DNA of 64,000 nt from Roseiarcus sp963730555 (GTDB lineage: Bacteria; Pseudomonadota; Alphaproteobacteria; Rhizobiales; Beijerinckiaceae), in NCBI GenBank assembly GCA_963730555.1, contig CAVSSS010000013.1:248001-312000 (forward strand), in the 5' to 3' direction. Shown here piece after piece: positions 1 to 9,136 of the stretch (within the stretch, counting starts at the first letter, position 1; each line of letters starts with the position of its first letter). The notes beneath the pieces are model-generated. The model saw nothing but the letters and a program-made list of their open reading frames with translations, had not been told where the DNA came from and did no database searches. The position numbers and the translations under genes were made by a program.

Positions 1-2076
1 CGACCGCCTCCTGAAAGGCCGAGCGGCGAAGGGCTTGATCGCCCGCTTTGCCCCACCATTCGATCGCGAGATCGTCAAGGCCAGCTTCAGTGAAATGATG
101 GGCGATGACTTCCGGCTCCGCGGCCGCGGCCTCCAGCTGTCCGGCCAGTATTTCCGCCGCGCGGCGGTGCAGCCCTTGGCGCGTGCTCTTGAGCAGGCTC
201 TCGTAGGCCGCGTCCTGGATCAGCGCATGCTTGAAGCGATAGCTCCCATGCGAGCGGGCGCCCTCGGAGATGAGGAGATCCGCGTCGGCGAGTCTGTCGA
301 GCGCGGGCTCAAGGTCGGGGTCCTCGATCCGGCCCACGTCTCGCAACAGCGCATAAGTGAAATCGCGGCCCAATACGGCGCCGATCTGCGCGACTTCGCG
401 CGCTTCGCCGAGCCGGTCGAGCCGCGCCGCAAGCGAATGCTGAAGCGTGGGCGGAATCGCCTGCAGGCTGGCGGCCTCGCCGCGCTCGAGCAGAAGGCGC
501 ATAACCTCCTCGACGAACAGCGGCACCCCGCCGGTGCGCTCGCTCACGTCCTCGACCACCTCCCGGCGCAGCGCGTGGCGCGAGGCGAGTTCGCCGACCA
601 TGCGCGCCGTGTCGGCGGGATCGAGGGGCGTGAGCGCAATGACGTTGTGATGCGAGCACGGGCTCCAGGACGGGCGGAATTCCGGCCGTGCGGTCGCGAG
701 GATGAAGAGGCGCGCCTGTGCGCCCTCCTCCGCGAAAGTCCGCAGCAGATCAACCGAGGTCGGATCGGCCCAGTGCAGGTCCTCGAACACGATCACAATG
801 GGCTGGGCGCGCGCCCCGGCGAGAAGCCACGCGACAAGGGCTGCCATTTGCCGCTGGCGCAATTCCTCGGGCGCAAACTTCGCTGCGCGCTCGTCTGTCA
901 GTGGGATGTCAACCAGCGGCGCGATCAGAGGCGTATATTCGGCGGGGTCGAGGCCGACGAGCTGGAGGGTATTCTCGAGGTCGGCCAGGCGCCGGTCGGC
1001 GGGCTCATCCGCGCGAAAGCGCTGGCGCCCCCATTCGGTGAATGAGTGCAAGGGCGTATTTTGCAGAAGTTGCGACGAGGGGAATTCGGACCAGGTGTGC
1101 AGGGTCTGACCGAGCGTGGCGCGAAACTCCTCCAGGAGGCGCGATTTGCCGATGCCGGCTTCGCCGACAATGAACGTGAGCTGGCCCTCGCCATCGCGAG
1201 CCCGATCCCACTGCCGGCGCAGAAGCGCGAGCTCCTCCGCGCGCCCGACGAGGGGGGTGAGAGCGCGCGCGCCAGCGCGCCTTCCGCCGCTCGCGCGCAC
1301 GATCCGAAAGAGCGTCGTCGGCTCGGACGCGCCTTTGAGGATATGCGCGCCGCGATCCTCTGCGACGAACAGGCCGGACACCTGACGCTGCACGCGAGCG
1401 GTGACCATGACCGTCCCCGGCTCGGCCAACGCCTGCACGCGCGCGGCGACATTGGGCGCATCGCCAAAGATTTCTCCGGCCTCATCCACCACCACCGCCC
1501 CGCTCTCGATCCCGATGCGGGCGACGAGCTCCGGCTGGCCCGAGCCGGCGTTCTTGCGTTTGAGTTCGGCGAGCGCGCGGTGAATGGCGAGCGCGGCGCG
1601 AACCGCGCGTTCGGAATCGTTCTCCTGCGCGATCGGGTGTCCGAACAGAGCCATCAGCCCGTCGCCGAGCGTCTTGGCGACACGTCCGCCCATTTGCGTC
1701 ACTGCGGCTGAGGCTGCGTCGAGGTAGGCGCTGAGCAAATTGCGCCAGTCCTCGACGTCGAGGCGGGCCGCAAGGCCAGTCGATCCGACAAGATCGCAGA
1801 ACATCACGGCGATGGGGCGGCGCTCGGCCGAAGCTTCAGGGTCTTGGGCCGCAGAGCGAGACTCGGCGCCGAGCGGCGCTCCATCGAAAGCGACGGGTCA
1901 ATCAACTCTCCGATCGCGATGAGAAGCTTGCGCCGATCCCCGATGGCCGAGACGCCGATCTGCCGGAGTTCTTCCGCCGTTACGTGACGGAGAACGTGCT
2001 CGTCGATCCCGTTCTCGCGAAAGGTCGACTCATACTCGTCGAGACCGAGGCCCCGAAGCCACCCCCCCACGTCCAT
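1..2076 (-). CDS. SAM-domain class III adenylate/guanylate cyclase fused to a signalling ATPase (partial, frameshifted)
   Basis: The gene starts at an ATG at 2074-2076 preceded by GGGGAG and runs off the left edge. Its first 60 or so residues form a SAM domain (GGWLRGLGLDEYESTFRENG). After one frame change between 1897 and 1806 comes a class III nucleotide cyclase domain with the metal-binding Asp in VMFCDLVGST, the second Asp in LGDGLMALF and the Asn/Arg pair in PNVAARVQAL. Next is an AAA-type ATPase with a P-loop (GEAGIGKSRLL, near 1140-1170) and Walker B (VIVFEDLHWAD, near 770-800), then helical repeats to the edge. By family it should make cyclic nucleotide under control of its ATPase/TPR half; the signal is unknown. 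The SAM and cyclase frames differ by one missing base, so it is either a sequencing indel or a broken gene. Confidence 0.85.
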
Positions 2077-2341
2077 GGCAGGGCTCCCCAATATACGCCG
2101 GATCATCGCGCAGCGGCGACGCCGTGTCCAGCTTACCGTTGATCCCGTGGGGTTGAGATCGACTTTGGGCGACAGCCAAGGCGCAGAGTTAACGCAAGTG
2201 CGACCGCTCTGACGCAGCTTAATTACAACGTCGTCGCGCTGATCTGGCGCCGCGAAAGCTCGCGCTTTGAGCCAAAGTCCAGCGGGGTTGGTCTCCTTCA
2301 GAGGCCCGAACTCGCATCCTTGCTGAAAGGCGGACGGCACA

Positions 2342-2578
2342 ATGAGCAAGGATCCTGCAAACGAGCCTCATCCCGATTCTGGAATCGTATTGGACGCCTC
2401 CACGGCTGCGCCTCATCCGGAAGAGATGCGGGCAACTGTGCGGTTTCGGATCGGGAACTCGGTGTCGCTCGATGCGACGGCGCGCGCCACGCCCGCCGGT
2501 TTGATAGCCGTAGGGCTGCTCATCACAGCGATCGCCGTGCCTCTGTTGGTCGCCGGCAGAAGGAATCGCGCAGGGTGA
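2342..2578 (+). CDS. small single-pass membrane protein of unknown function
   Basis: This 78-residue protein has a polar N-terminal half (residues 1-50) and one clear hydrophobic segment near the C-terminus (AGLIAVGLLITAIAVPLLVA, about 52-71) followed by an Arg-rich tail, suggesting a C-tail-anchored inner-membrane protein with its N-terminus in the cytoplasm. An AAAGGCGG stretch about ten bases upstream of the ATG could serve as ribosome-binding site. It stands alone between divergent and convergent minus-strand genes. I do not recognise the family, and no function is proposed. Confidence 0.55.
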   Translation: MSKDPANEPHPDSGIVLDASTAAPHPEEMRATVRFRIGNSVSLDATARATPAGLIAVGLLITAIAVPLLVAGRRNRAG

Positions 2579-2609
2579 GGCTGAGCAACCGCTGGATTGC
2601 GCTCGCGCC

Positions 2610-2816
2610 CTAAAAGATTGTCTGGGTTCCAATTTGCATGAGCGCCCGCCCCAGCGGGCCCGCGGCCTCGGGCGGCAGAACAAGCGACAGCCGGCCTTCG
2701 GCGCCAAGGAGGCCTTCGAACGACAGCGTCAAACGACTGGGCGCATCGCCCTTGCCTTGCTCAATCTCCCACCCTGTGAGGGAGACGGAACGCGCTGGCG
2801 CAGGATCCTCGGTCAT
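2610..2816 (-). CDS. small hypothetical protein
   Basis: The 68-residue form starts at an ATG (MTEDPAPARS); a TTG 39 bases further upstream would give 81 residues, and neither has a convincing ribosome-binding site. The central part (WEIEQGKGDAPSRLTLSFEG and following) looks like an amphipathic beta-rich small domain ending in LPPEAAGPLGRALMQIGTQT. There are no membrane segments or Cys motifs. It lies downstream of the winged-helix regulator on the opposite side of a short AT-rich spacer. The family is not recognised; the codon use matches neighbours, which is the main reason to believe it is real. Confidence 0.5.
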   Translation of the reverse strand: MTEDPAPARSVSLTGWEIEQGKGDAPSRLTLSFEGLLGAEGRLSLVLPPEAAGPLGRALMQIGTQTIF

Positions 2817-2889
2817 TCTGGTTGTGCGGTTGATGACAGCGTTATATAGAATCAAATATAGCGCCGTCTATCACGGCGTGGGAGCGCGG

Positions 2890-4547
2890 TCACTGTTCCG
2901 GGACTCCGGCCTTGCGCATGCGTTCGAGAATAGGCTCGAACTGGGAAAGATATTTCGGGTCGTCGCTCATCGCCGTCCACGTGGCGCGGAAGCGAGCGAC
3001 GGTAAAGGTCGGAATGAGCGCGAGACCGGTCTTGATTGCTGAACGGGCCTCGTCGAGGCGGCCAAGCTGCGCCAGAGCTGCGCCCAGCACAAAATATATA
3101 TACGGAAAATTTCTGTTCGCCTCGATTGACCGCCGGTACCACGCGACCGCCTGCTCCCAACGGCCGAGGTGGAGGTTCGCGAGGCCCGCCCTGCCCATCC
3201 ATTTATAAGCCTCCAAATCGCGCGGACTGATGCGCAGACTCTCGGCAATGTGCGCCTCTGTTTCTTCGGCGCGGCCGATGAAAAGCTTGCCAAAGCCTAT
3301 ATTGGCGTGGGCCTCCGCAAGATTTCGATCAAGTTCAAGCGCGCGCTCGCATTTGGCGATGCCTTCAGTGGCGCGCTTGGTCCATAAGTCGATAAGCCCC
3401 AACCACATATGGGCGTGCGCATGGCCTGGGACCGACGAAAGAGCCTTGATCAATTTCGCTTCGGCCGCCGCAAGGGCCGCAGCGGGATCGGTCACGAAGA
3501 GATTGACGCCCTCGACCGCGTCCGCGCGCGCCGATCCGACGAGCGCTTCGACATTGCCTGGGTCGGCGATCAGCGCGCGGTCGAAACACCTGTGCGCTTG
3601 CGCCACATTCTCAGGGGCGTGACCCTTATTGAGCCAGGCCATGCCCTGAAAATAGAGATCCATCGAATCGGGATTGACGCCTGTTCCGCGCGTCGCGCCT
3701 CGGCCGCCGCGAGCTGGGCGTTCAGCGCATTCGCGAGACGCGCGACGATCTCGTCCTGCATCTCGAAGAGATCGGTGAGCGGCTTGTCGAAACGCTCGGC
3801 CCAGAGATGACTTCCCGTTTCCGCGTCGATCAGCTGGACATTGACGCGGACGCGATTGCCGCCGCATTGAACGCTGCCTTCGATGACATAGCGAACGTTC
3901 AACTCGCGGCCGATCTGCTTGAGATCGGCCGCTTTGCCTTTGTAAGTGAATGCGGTGTTGCGCCCCATCACGACCGCGCGGCGTATCCGCGAGAGGTCGG
4001 TTGTGAGGTTCTCGGCGACCCCGTCGACGAAATGCTCATAGGCGGGATCGCCACTCAGGTTGGCGAAAGGCAGCACGACCATCGAGAGGCGTGGCGGCTC
4101 GTGTCTGTTTGGCGCCGAGGCAGCGGGCTCGAGCGAGGCGTGTTCCGAGCTGAGCTTGAGCGCTTCGGCTTTAACCGGCACCGCAAACTTATAACCTTCG
4201 CCGGGCACGGTCACGATGAGCCGCGGCGGCTTCGCCTCGGGCTCGATCTTGCGGCGCAGCCTGCCGACCAACATGTCGATGCTGCGATCGAAAGGATCGG
4301 GTCGCTTGCCAGCTAGAGCGTCGAGCAGATATTCGCGGCTCAACACCCGCGCGGGATGACGAATGAACTCGCGCAGCAGCGCAAATTCGCTGCGGGTGAG
4401 GGGAATGTTGCCGCCGTCTGCGTTGGAGAGCGAGTATCCGTCGAGATCAAGCGTAAAGTCCCCGAAACGGACGGGCGCGCCTCGCGGCGGCAATGAGCTT
4501 TTGGCCGGAGCGCTGCCGGCGTCTTCCATGAGCTCGGCCTCGGACAT
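2890..4547 (-). CDS. winged-helix transcriptional regulator with TolB-like and TPR domains (frameshifted)
   Basis: Residues about 25-120 are an OmpR/PhoB-type winged helix (LTRSEFALLREFIRHPARVL, then DMLVGRLRRKIE and VPGEGYKF). Residues about 150-290 are a TolB/FlgO-like segment (LSMVVLPFANLSGDPAYEHF). The rest is a run of TPR units ending in LERMRKAGVPEQ. This CadC-like arrangement is a common alphaproteobacterial one-component regulator, here without a membrane segment. The reading frame changes near 3681 (…RRAEQAS to NPDSMDLYFQG); the span is one base short of a multiple of three, so a single deletion restores one 550-residue protein. It is divergent from the secreted AhpD-like gene and may control it through the direct repeat in between, which is inference. 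Confidence 0.85.
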
Positions 4548-4574
4548 GTCGCCACCGAAAGCCCGTGCTGGCGA

Positions 4575-4610
4575 CTGTTACTCAATTATTACGCCCCCGT
4601 TACTGGATTA
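4575..4610. promoter_or_regulatory. putative operator: 14-bp direct repeat spaced 22 bp
   Basis: CTGTTACTCAATTA (4575-4588) and CCGTTACTGGATTA (4597-4610) match at 11 of 14 positions and are exactly 22 bases apart, two turns of the helix. They lie between the divergent winged-helix regulator and the AhpD-like gene. OmpR/PhoB-type winged helices typically bind direct repeats in 11-bp phase, so this is a natural candidate site for the adjacent regulator. An inverted AAACGC/GCGTTT pair follows at 4613-4633. Confidence 0.45.
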
Positions 4611-4691
4611 TCAAACGCTCGCATCAGGCGTTTGCAAGAGTGCGCCCACGGCTGGTCGGAAAGTCGCCGTTCAACTGTAGGAGCAAGGATT

Positions 4692-5093
4692 ATGAAAGCT
4701 TTTATTGTCGCACTCGCATTCGGCGTCGCTCTGCCGGTTTCCGCATTTGCTCAAGACGCGCCGCCATCTTTGAAAGCAATCGAGCCTCAAGCGGCCGTCG
4801 GTCCTGCTTGGCAGGAATATTTGGCGGTCTTCAATCCGAAAGGAGCTTTGGACGGGAAAACCAAGGAGCTGATCGGCCTTGCGGTCGCGGCGCAAATTCC
4901 CTGCGACTATTGCGTCTACGGCCATACCATTGGGGCCAAGCATGCTGGGGCGACCGACGAGCAGATCAAGGAGGCCATCGCCGCGTCGGCGCTGGTGCGG
5001 AAAATGAGCACCGAATTGAACGGCAATCAGTATGACATGGCCGCGTTCAAGAAGCAGATCGACGCCTTTTATGCCGACACGAAGACGCAGTAA
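4692..5093 (+). CDS. secreted carboxymuconolactone decarboxylase/AhpD-like protein
   Basis: The 133-residue protein begins at an ATG preceded by AAGGA and has a typical signal peptide (MKAFIVALAFGVALPVSAFA, cleavage before QDAPP). The mature part is one AhpD-like/CMD domain with the signature PCDYCVYGHTIGAKHAG, whose CxxC and His correspond to the redox/proton-relay residues of AhpD-type peroxidase partners. Most AhpD-like proteins are cytoplasmic, so export to the periplasm is unusual; a periplasmic peroxide or thiol role is possible but not shown. It is transcribed divergently from the winged-helix/TPR regulator, with a possible operator between them. Confidence 0.8.
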   Translation: MKAFIVALAFGVALPVSAFAQDAPPSLKAIEPQAAVGPAWQEYLAVFNPKGALDGKTKELIGLAVAAQIPCDYCVYGHTIGAKHAGATDEQIKEAIAASALVRKMSTELNGNQYDMAAFKKQIDAFYADTKTQ

Positions 5094-5102
5094 TTTCAAC
5101 TG

Positions 5103-5144
5103 GCGGCGCGGCGAGTCCGCGCCGCTTCTGACTGCTAGTTTTTT
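5103..5144 (+). terminator. possible terminator after the AhpD-like gene
   Basis: A perfect 9-bp GC stem (GCGGCGCGG / CCGCGCCGC, 5-base loop) sits ten bases after the stop codon. The T run (5139-5144) lies 13 bases beyond the stem rather than directly after it, so this is an imperfect intrinsic terminator. Confidence 0.4.
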
Positions 5145-5216
5145 GCGAAAGGCGGGTCGGTCAAGAGCGGGGTCCGCCCGGGTGATCTAGGTAATTCCAG
5201 AATTTATGGCTTTATC

Positions 5217-5452
5217 TTGCTATGAACAGAAATCAACGCTATGATGCTCGGCACTGAGGAAGGATGGCGGGCGCGGCGCCGAAGGACCAGAAAGGAACAG
5301 TTTAATCAATTCGTCACAACCCAAGACGAGAAGCGAAACAGGGAGAAATTTTTTTATTTTTTCGGCCATAACCCATTGAAAAGCCCCGAATCGGCCAAAT
5401 AAATCCAAGTAAATCCAAGGATTTTCGCTTGGATTTATTTGGATTTGCTTGG
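5217..5452 (-). repeat. dispersed intergenic element, copy 1 (iterated AAATCCAAG arms)
   Basis: Read on the minus strand, the element opens with repeated AAATCCAAG-type units, a short GAAAATC centre and the same units inverted (about 5398-5452). It continues with TTTTCAATGGGTTATGGCC, an A-rich run AAAAAATAAAAAAAT, a CGTCTTGGGTTGT block and a terminal GATTTCTGTT block. The same blocks in the same order occur at 24664-24935, where the unit is AAATGCAAG. A tiny frame starting at the shared ATG (MAEKIKK…) exists but is weak as a gene. It fills most of the 5094-5508 gap; the remainder shows nothing else. Confidence 0.65.
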
Positions 5453-5508
5453 GAGGAATTCGCGCGCTGGTTGTAATCGCAGCTCGCAAGCCCCGCCGGA
5501 AAGCTGAC

Positions 5509-7302
5509 CTACTTCACCGCCTCCACGCTCGGCTCGGCGACGTGGGCGCGGGCGTGCTTGTGCTCCTCGATGCGCTTCGCCTTTTCGCCCGCCTGCCGGG
5601 CCGCTTCGGTCAGCTGGTACATTTCCTGATGATCGTAGTCGTCCGAGGTCCGGAGCGCCTCGTCGGTGTAGTTCTTGGCTTCGGATCGCGCTCGAGCCGG
5701 CGCGTCCAGAGGTGGATCTTGGCGAACATCGCGAGGATCCGGCCGTAAGTCACGACCTGCCCGCCCCAGTGGCGCGCATAGAAGAGCAGCGGGTTCTCGA
5801 GCGGCATTCCGGGCCTTCGGTCGCGGCGGTAGCGCCGCCGGATCATGCCGGTCTCGAGCGGATAGATGTTGTAGAAGTGGAAGCTCGCCCAGAACCAGGT
5901 GAGCAGATAAGCGACAGTGTCGGGGCGCGGGCCGCCGGCCACGGCGCGGCGGATCACCGTCTTGATGTGCTCGGGCGTGTAATAGGTGCGCCAGGCGAGC
6001 CGATAGGCCTCCTGCCATTCCTCGCGCGACATGCGCGGATGGTCGGTCGTGACGTGCTCGAGGTCGAACTTGTTCAGGTCCGGGTCGATGTCGACGCCCT
6101 TCGCCACCGCCTTCGCGTGATCCTCGCTGCCCGGCAGCGGCGTCAGGATCGAGAATTCGAGGATGTCGAGCGGCAGCTCGCGCTGGATGATCTGGATGCG
6201 CTGGACGAGCAATTCCTGCGTGTCGTTGGGGAAGCCGATGATATAGCCGCAATAGGTGATGCAGCGGCGCTTGCGCCACTCGAGCAGGAGCTCGCGATAG
6301 TCGGAGATGTGGTTCTGCTTCTTCTTCGCCGAGGCCAGATTGTCGGGATCGATGTTCTCCAGCCCGATGAACACGCGCTTGACGCCAGCGGCAACCGCCT
6401 TCTCGATGAAGCGCGGGAATCTTGTGGCAGGCGGTGTCGACCTGGATGATGAAGCGCGAATGGATGCCCTGCTGGCGCAGTTCGATCAGCCGGTCGAAGA
6501 TCGATTCCCAGTTGCGATTGCGGGCGAGATTGTCGTCGGTGATGAAGAAGTAGCGGACGCCATTGGCGACGTTGATGCGCACGAGGGCTTCGATGTCATC
6601 GGCGGTGCGATAGCGTGACTTGCGGCCCTGCACATTGATGATGGTGCAGAACGAGCACAGGAACGGACAGCCGCGTCCGGCGTCGAAGCTCGAGATCATG
6701 CCGAGCGTGCGCCCCACGCGCTCGGGCGGCATATAAGGACCGGTCGCGCCTTCGAGCCCCGGCAGATCGTGGAGGTAATTGTAGATCGGCTTGAGCGTGC
6801 CCGCCGCGGCATCGCGCAGCACTTCGTCGAACCGCCCCTCCGCTTCGCCCGCATAGAGCGTGATGCCGAGGTCAAGCGCTTCCTTGAGCGAATCAGGCGT
6901 CTCCGGCAGCATCGAGAGGCAGCCCGAGACATGGAACCCGCCGATCACCACGGGCACGCCTGCAGCCCGCAGCGGCTTCGCGCAGTCCATCACGCGCGGG
7001 AACTGATTCGACTGGACGCCGACAAAGCCGACCATGCCGAAACCGCCATTGTCCTGGATCTGACGGGCGATGCGGTCAGGCCGGACGCGCGTGTTGGTCT
7101 CGTCGACGGGAAAGATCTCGATATCCACGTCCTCGCCAAGGACCTGATCTTCCATGCATTTCTGCGCGATGCCGAACAGACAGGCGAGCGAATTGGAGGG
7201 CAGCGCCGACTTCCACCACTGGATGACGTACCCTTCGTCGTCGTAGTGCGACGGCTTGACAAGAAAAAGCAGAAATCGTCGACGCGTGGCGATATCCGGC
7301 AT
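5509..7302 (-). CDS. B12-binding-domain radical SAM protein (two compensating frameshifts)
   Basis: The N-terminal 190 residues resemble the cobalamin-binding Rossmann domain of this class (GFVGVQSNQFPR, VVIGGFHVSGC). The radical SAM core carries the cluster motif CPFLCSFC (Cys212, 216, 219), then FITDDNLARNR and FIGLENIDPDNLASAKKK. The C-terminus is charged and helical (EAARQAGEKAKRIEEHK). Two single-base changes split it: an extra base in a C run near 6416 and a missing base near 5687. Between them the conserved sequence continues in another frame, and total length is still divisible by three, giving about 597 residues. The substrate is unknown; relatives perform methylations or anaerobic cyclisations. 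It follows the ATP-grasp and GNAT genes on the same strand with a 195-base gap. Confidence 0.85.
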   Translation of the reverse strand: MPDIATRRRFLLFLVKPSHYDDEGYVIQWWKSALPSNSLACLFGIAQKCMEDQVLGEDVDIEIFPVDETNTRVRPDRIARQIQDNGGFGMVGFVGVQSNQFPRVMDCAKPLRAAGVPVVIGGFHVSGCLSMLPETPDSLKEALDLGITLYAGEAEGRFDEVLRDAAAGTLKPIYNYLHDLPGLEGATGPYMPPERVGRTLGMISSFDAGRGCPFLCSFCTIINVQGRKSRYRTADDIEALVRINVANGVRYFFITDDNLARNRNWESIFDRLIELRQQGIHSRFIIQVDTACHKIPALHREGGCRWRQARVHRAGEHRSRQSGLGEEEAEPHLRLSRAPARVAQAPLHHLLRLYHRLPQRHAGIARPAHPDHPARAAARHPRILDPDAAAGQRGSREGGGEGRRHRPGPEQVRPRARHDRPSAHVARGMAGGLSARLAHLLHARAHQDGDPPRRGRRPAPRHCRLSAHLVLGELPLLQHLSARDRHDPAALPPRPKARNAAREPAALLCAPLGRAGRDLRPDPRDVRQDPPLDAPARARSEAKNYTDEALRTSDDYDHQEMYQLTEAARQAGEKAKRIEEHKHARAHVAEPSVEAVK

Positions 7303-7497
7303 GTCTCAATCCCCGCGAGATTACGGCCCCCCGAATCTCGCCCTGCGGCGGGCGCTTTCGCGATCGCGACCGTTACCAGTCTCCGTCCGAATGCGCAATC
7401 GCGGCCGGGGGCCGCGCTGTCTCCCACTCGGCGCGTGATGGTTACTCGCGGGTCAGTCGCGGGGATTAAGATCACGCTCGCAAGCAGGGTTAGCGCG

Positions 7498-8959
7498 TCA
7501 AGCGCCGATCCGCTTGATGAACCAGTTGAGAATTCGCGTCCAGATCTCGTCCTTGCCGATCAGGTCCTCGACCCCGTGTTCGAGGTTCGGGTTGTCGTTG
7601 ACCTCGATGACGACGATTTCCCCGTCAGTTTCCTTGATGTCGACGCCGTAAAGGGCAGAGCCGATCGGCGCTCGCCGCCTTCAGCGCCGTGTCGATGACG
7701 GCAGGCGGCGCGTCGCCGATGGGAAGCGTCTTCGATCCGCCCTCCCGCGCCCCGTTCGGCCCATGCTTGATGATCTGCCAGTGTCCGCGCGCCATCTGGT
7801 ACTGGCAGACAAACAGCGGCTCGCCATCGAGCACGCCGACCCGCCAATCGAACTTCGTCGGCATGAACTTCTGCGCCAGCAAGAGGTCGGTGTCCTCGAA
7901 CAGTTTGTCGGACAGCCTCTTCAGCTCTTCGGCGTTCTCGACCTTGTGCACGCCGCGCGAGAACGAGCCGTCCGGAATCTTGACCACCATTGGCCAGCCG
8001 AGCTGGCGCTCGGCCTTGATCAGGTCGGGGTCGTCGGCAAACATCACGGTCGGGGGCGTCGGCACGCCATGCGCCTCCAGAAGCTCGTGCAGGTAGACCT
8101 TGTTGGTGCAGCGGATCATCGCCTGCGGGTCGTCAATGACCGGCATGCCTTCGCTTCTGGCGCGCTGGGCAAAGCGATAGGTGAAATTGTCGATCGAGGT
8201 GGTCGCGCGGATGAACAGGGCGTCAAATTCGGCCAATTCCGCGAGCTGCCTGCGATTGATGAGCTCGACCTCCACCGACTGCTTTTCGGCGATCCGCTGG
8301 AAATGTCTGAGCGTCTCGGGAGAGGACGGGGGCAGCTCTTCCTGCGGGTCGTACAGAACGGCCAGCGAATAGCGCGCGATCGGGCGACCGCGGGGATTGC
8401 GCCAGTCACGCTGGGTGTGCCGATGCAGACTCGTTCGGAAGAATTCCGTCTCTTCCGGCCCGAGCTTGGCAAGCGGCCGAGCGCGCAGCCGATCGATCTT
8501 CCAGTACTTGCCGGGCGTGATGGTGACCTCAATCGCCGGGCAGCGGTACCAGTCGAACAGGAGCCGGCCGAAGGCCTCGAAACGCTGATCCTGGGCGAAG
8601 CCGAAGCAGAACAGAAGGTCGAAGGTTGTATCCTCCGTCGCGTGCGCCTTGGTCGCGGCCGCGGTCAGCGCCTCCTGCAATTCCGGCAGCGACTGCTCGT
8701 AGAGTTTGAGTTCGCGCAAGTCGAGCATGGTCTCAACGGTCGGGATCACCCGATGCCCGCGCGCTTCGGCGAGCAGAGAGGCGTAATAACCCCTGGACTG
8801 ATAATTATAGGAGCGCGACAAATTGATGATTTTCGCCCGTCCAAGGCCTGCAAACAGTTTCGGGCGCGCCAGATAATCATCCGTGGTGATGACTTTGTGT
8901 GGCGTGTCGGCGTTGGGAAAGTCCCTCGCTTGATCGACCAGGATCACCCAACCGTTCAT
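7498..8959 (-). CDS. RimK-like ATP-grasp ligase with N-terminal RLAN domain (frameshift near the end)
   Basis: The start is the ATG of MNGWVILVDQARDF, with GAAGG upstream. Residues about 1-180 match the RimK-like N-terminal (RLAN) region (TTDDYLARPKLFAGLGRAKI, NLSRSYNYQSRGYYASLLAE). Residues about 250-486 are an ATP-grasp fold with nucleotide-binding MVVKIPDGSFSRGVHKVEN and the acidic metal site IEVNDNPNLEHGVEDL. Such enzymes join a carboxylate to an amine via an acyl phosphate. Near 7668 one extra C shifts the frame; the conserved end (YGVDIKETDGEIVVIEVND) is read in the next frame down to the TGA at 7498-7500. It lies between a GNAT gene and a radical SAM gene on the same strand. The target is unknown. 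Confidence 0.87.
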
Positions 8960-9136
8960 GACCCACGCCTTCGGGCCCGTGCGGAGAGTCGCGACAGCGT
9001 TTTCATGATGACGGGCGGACGGGATCCCAGAAAGTTTCGGAGCGAGAGGTTTTCGGCAGGTCCGGCGCAACTCAATTCCGCGCTTCTATGGCTCCCCTAG
9101 CGCGGGCGCGACGCGCGGCGCAACAGTCGAACACGC

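Noticed and set aside
35..1045. A 336-codon open frame on the plus strand
   Set aside because: It is antisense to the ATPase half of the cyclase protein, whose minus-strand frame shows clear Walker motifs. Long antisense frames are expected in such GC-rich DNA.
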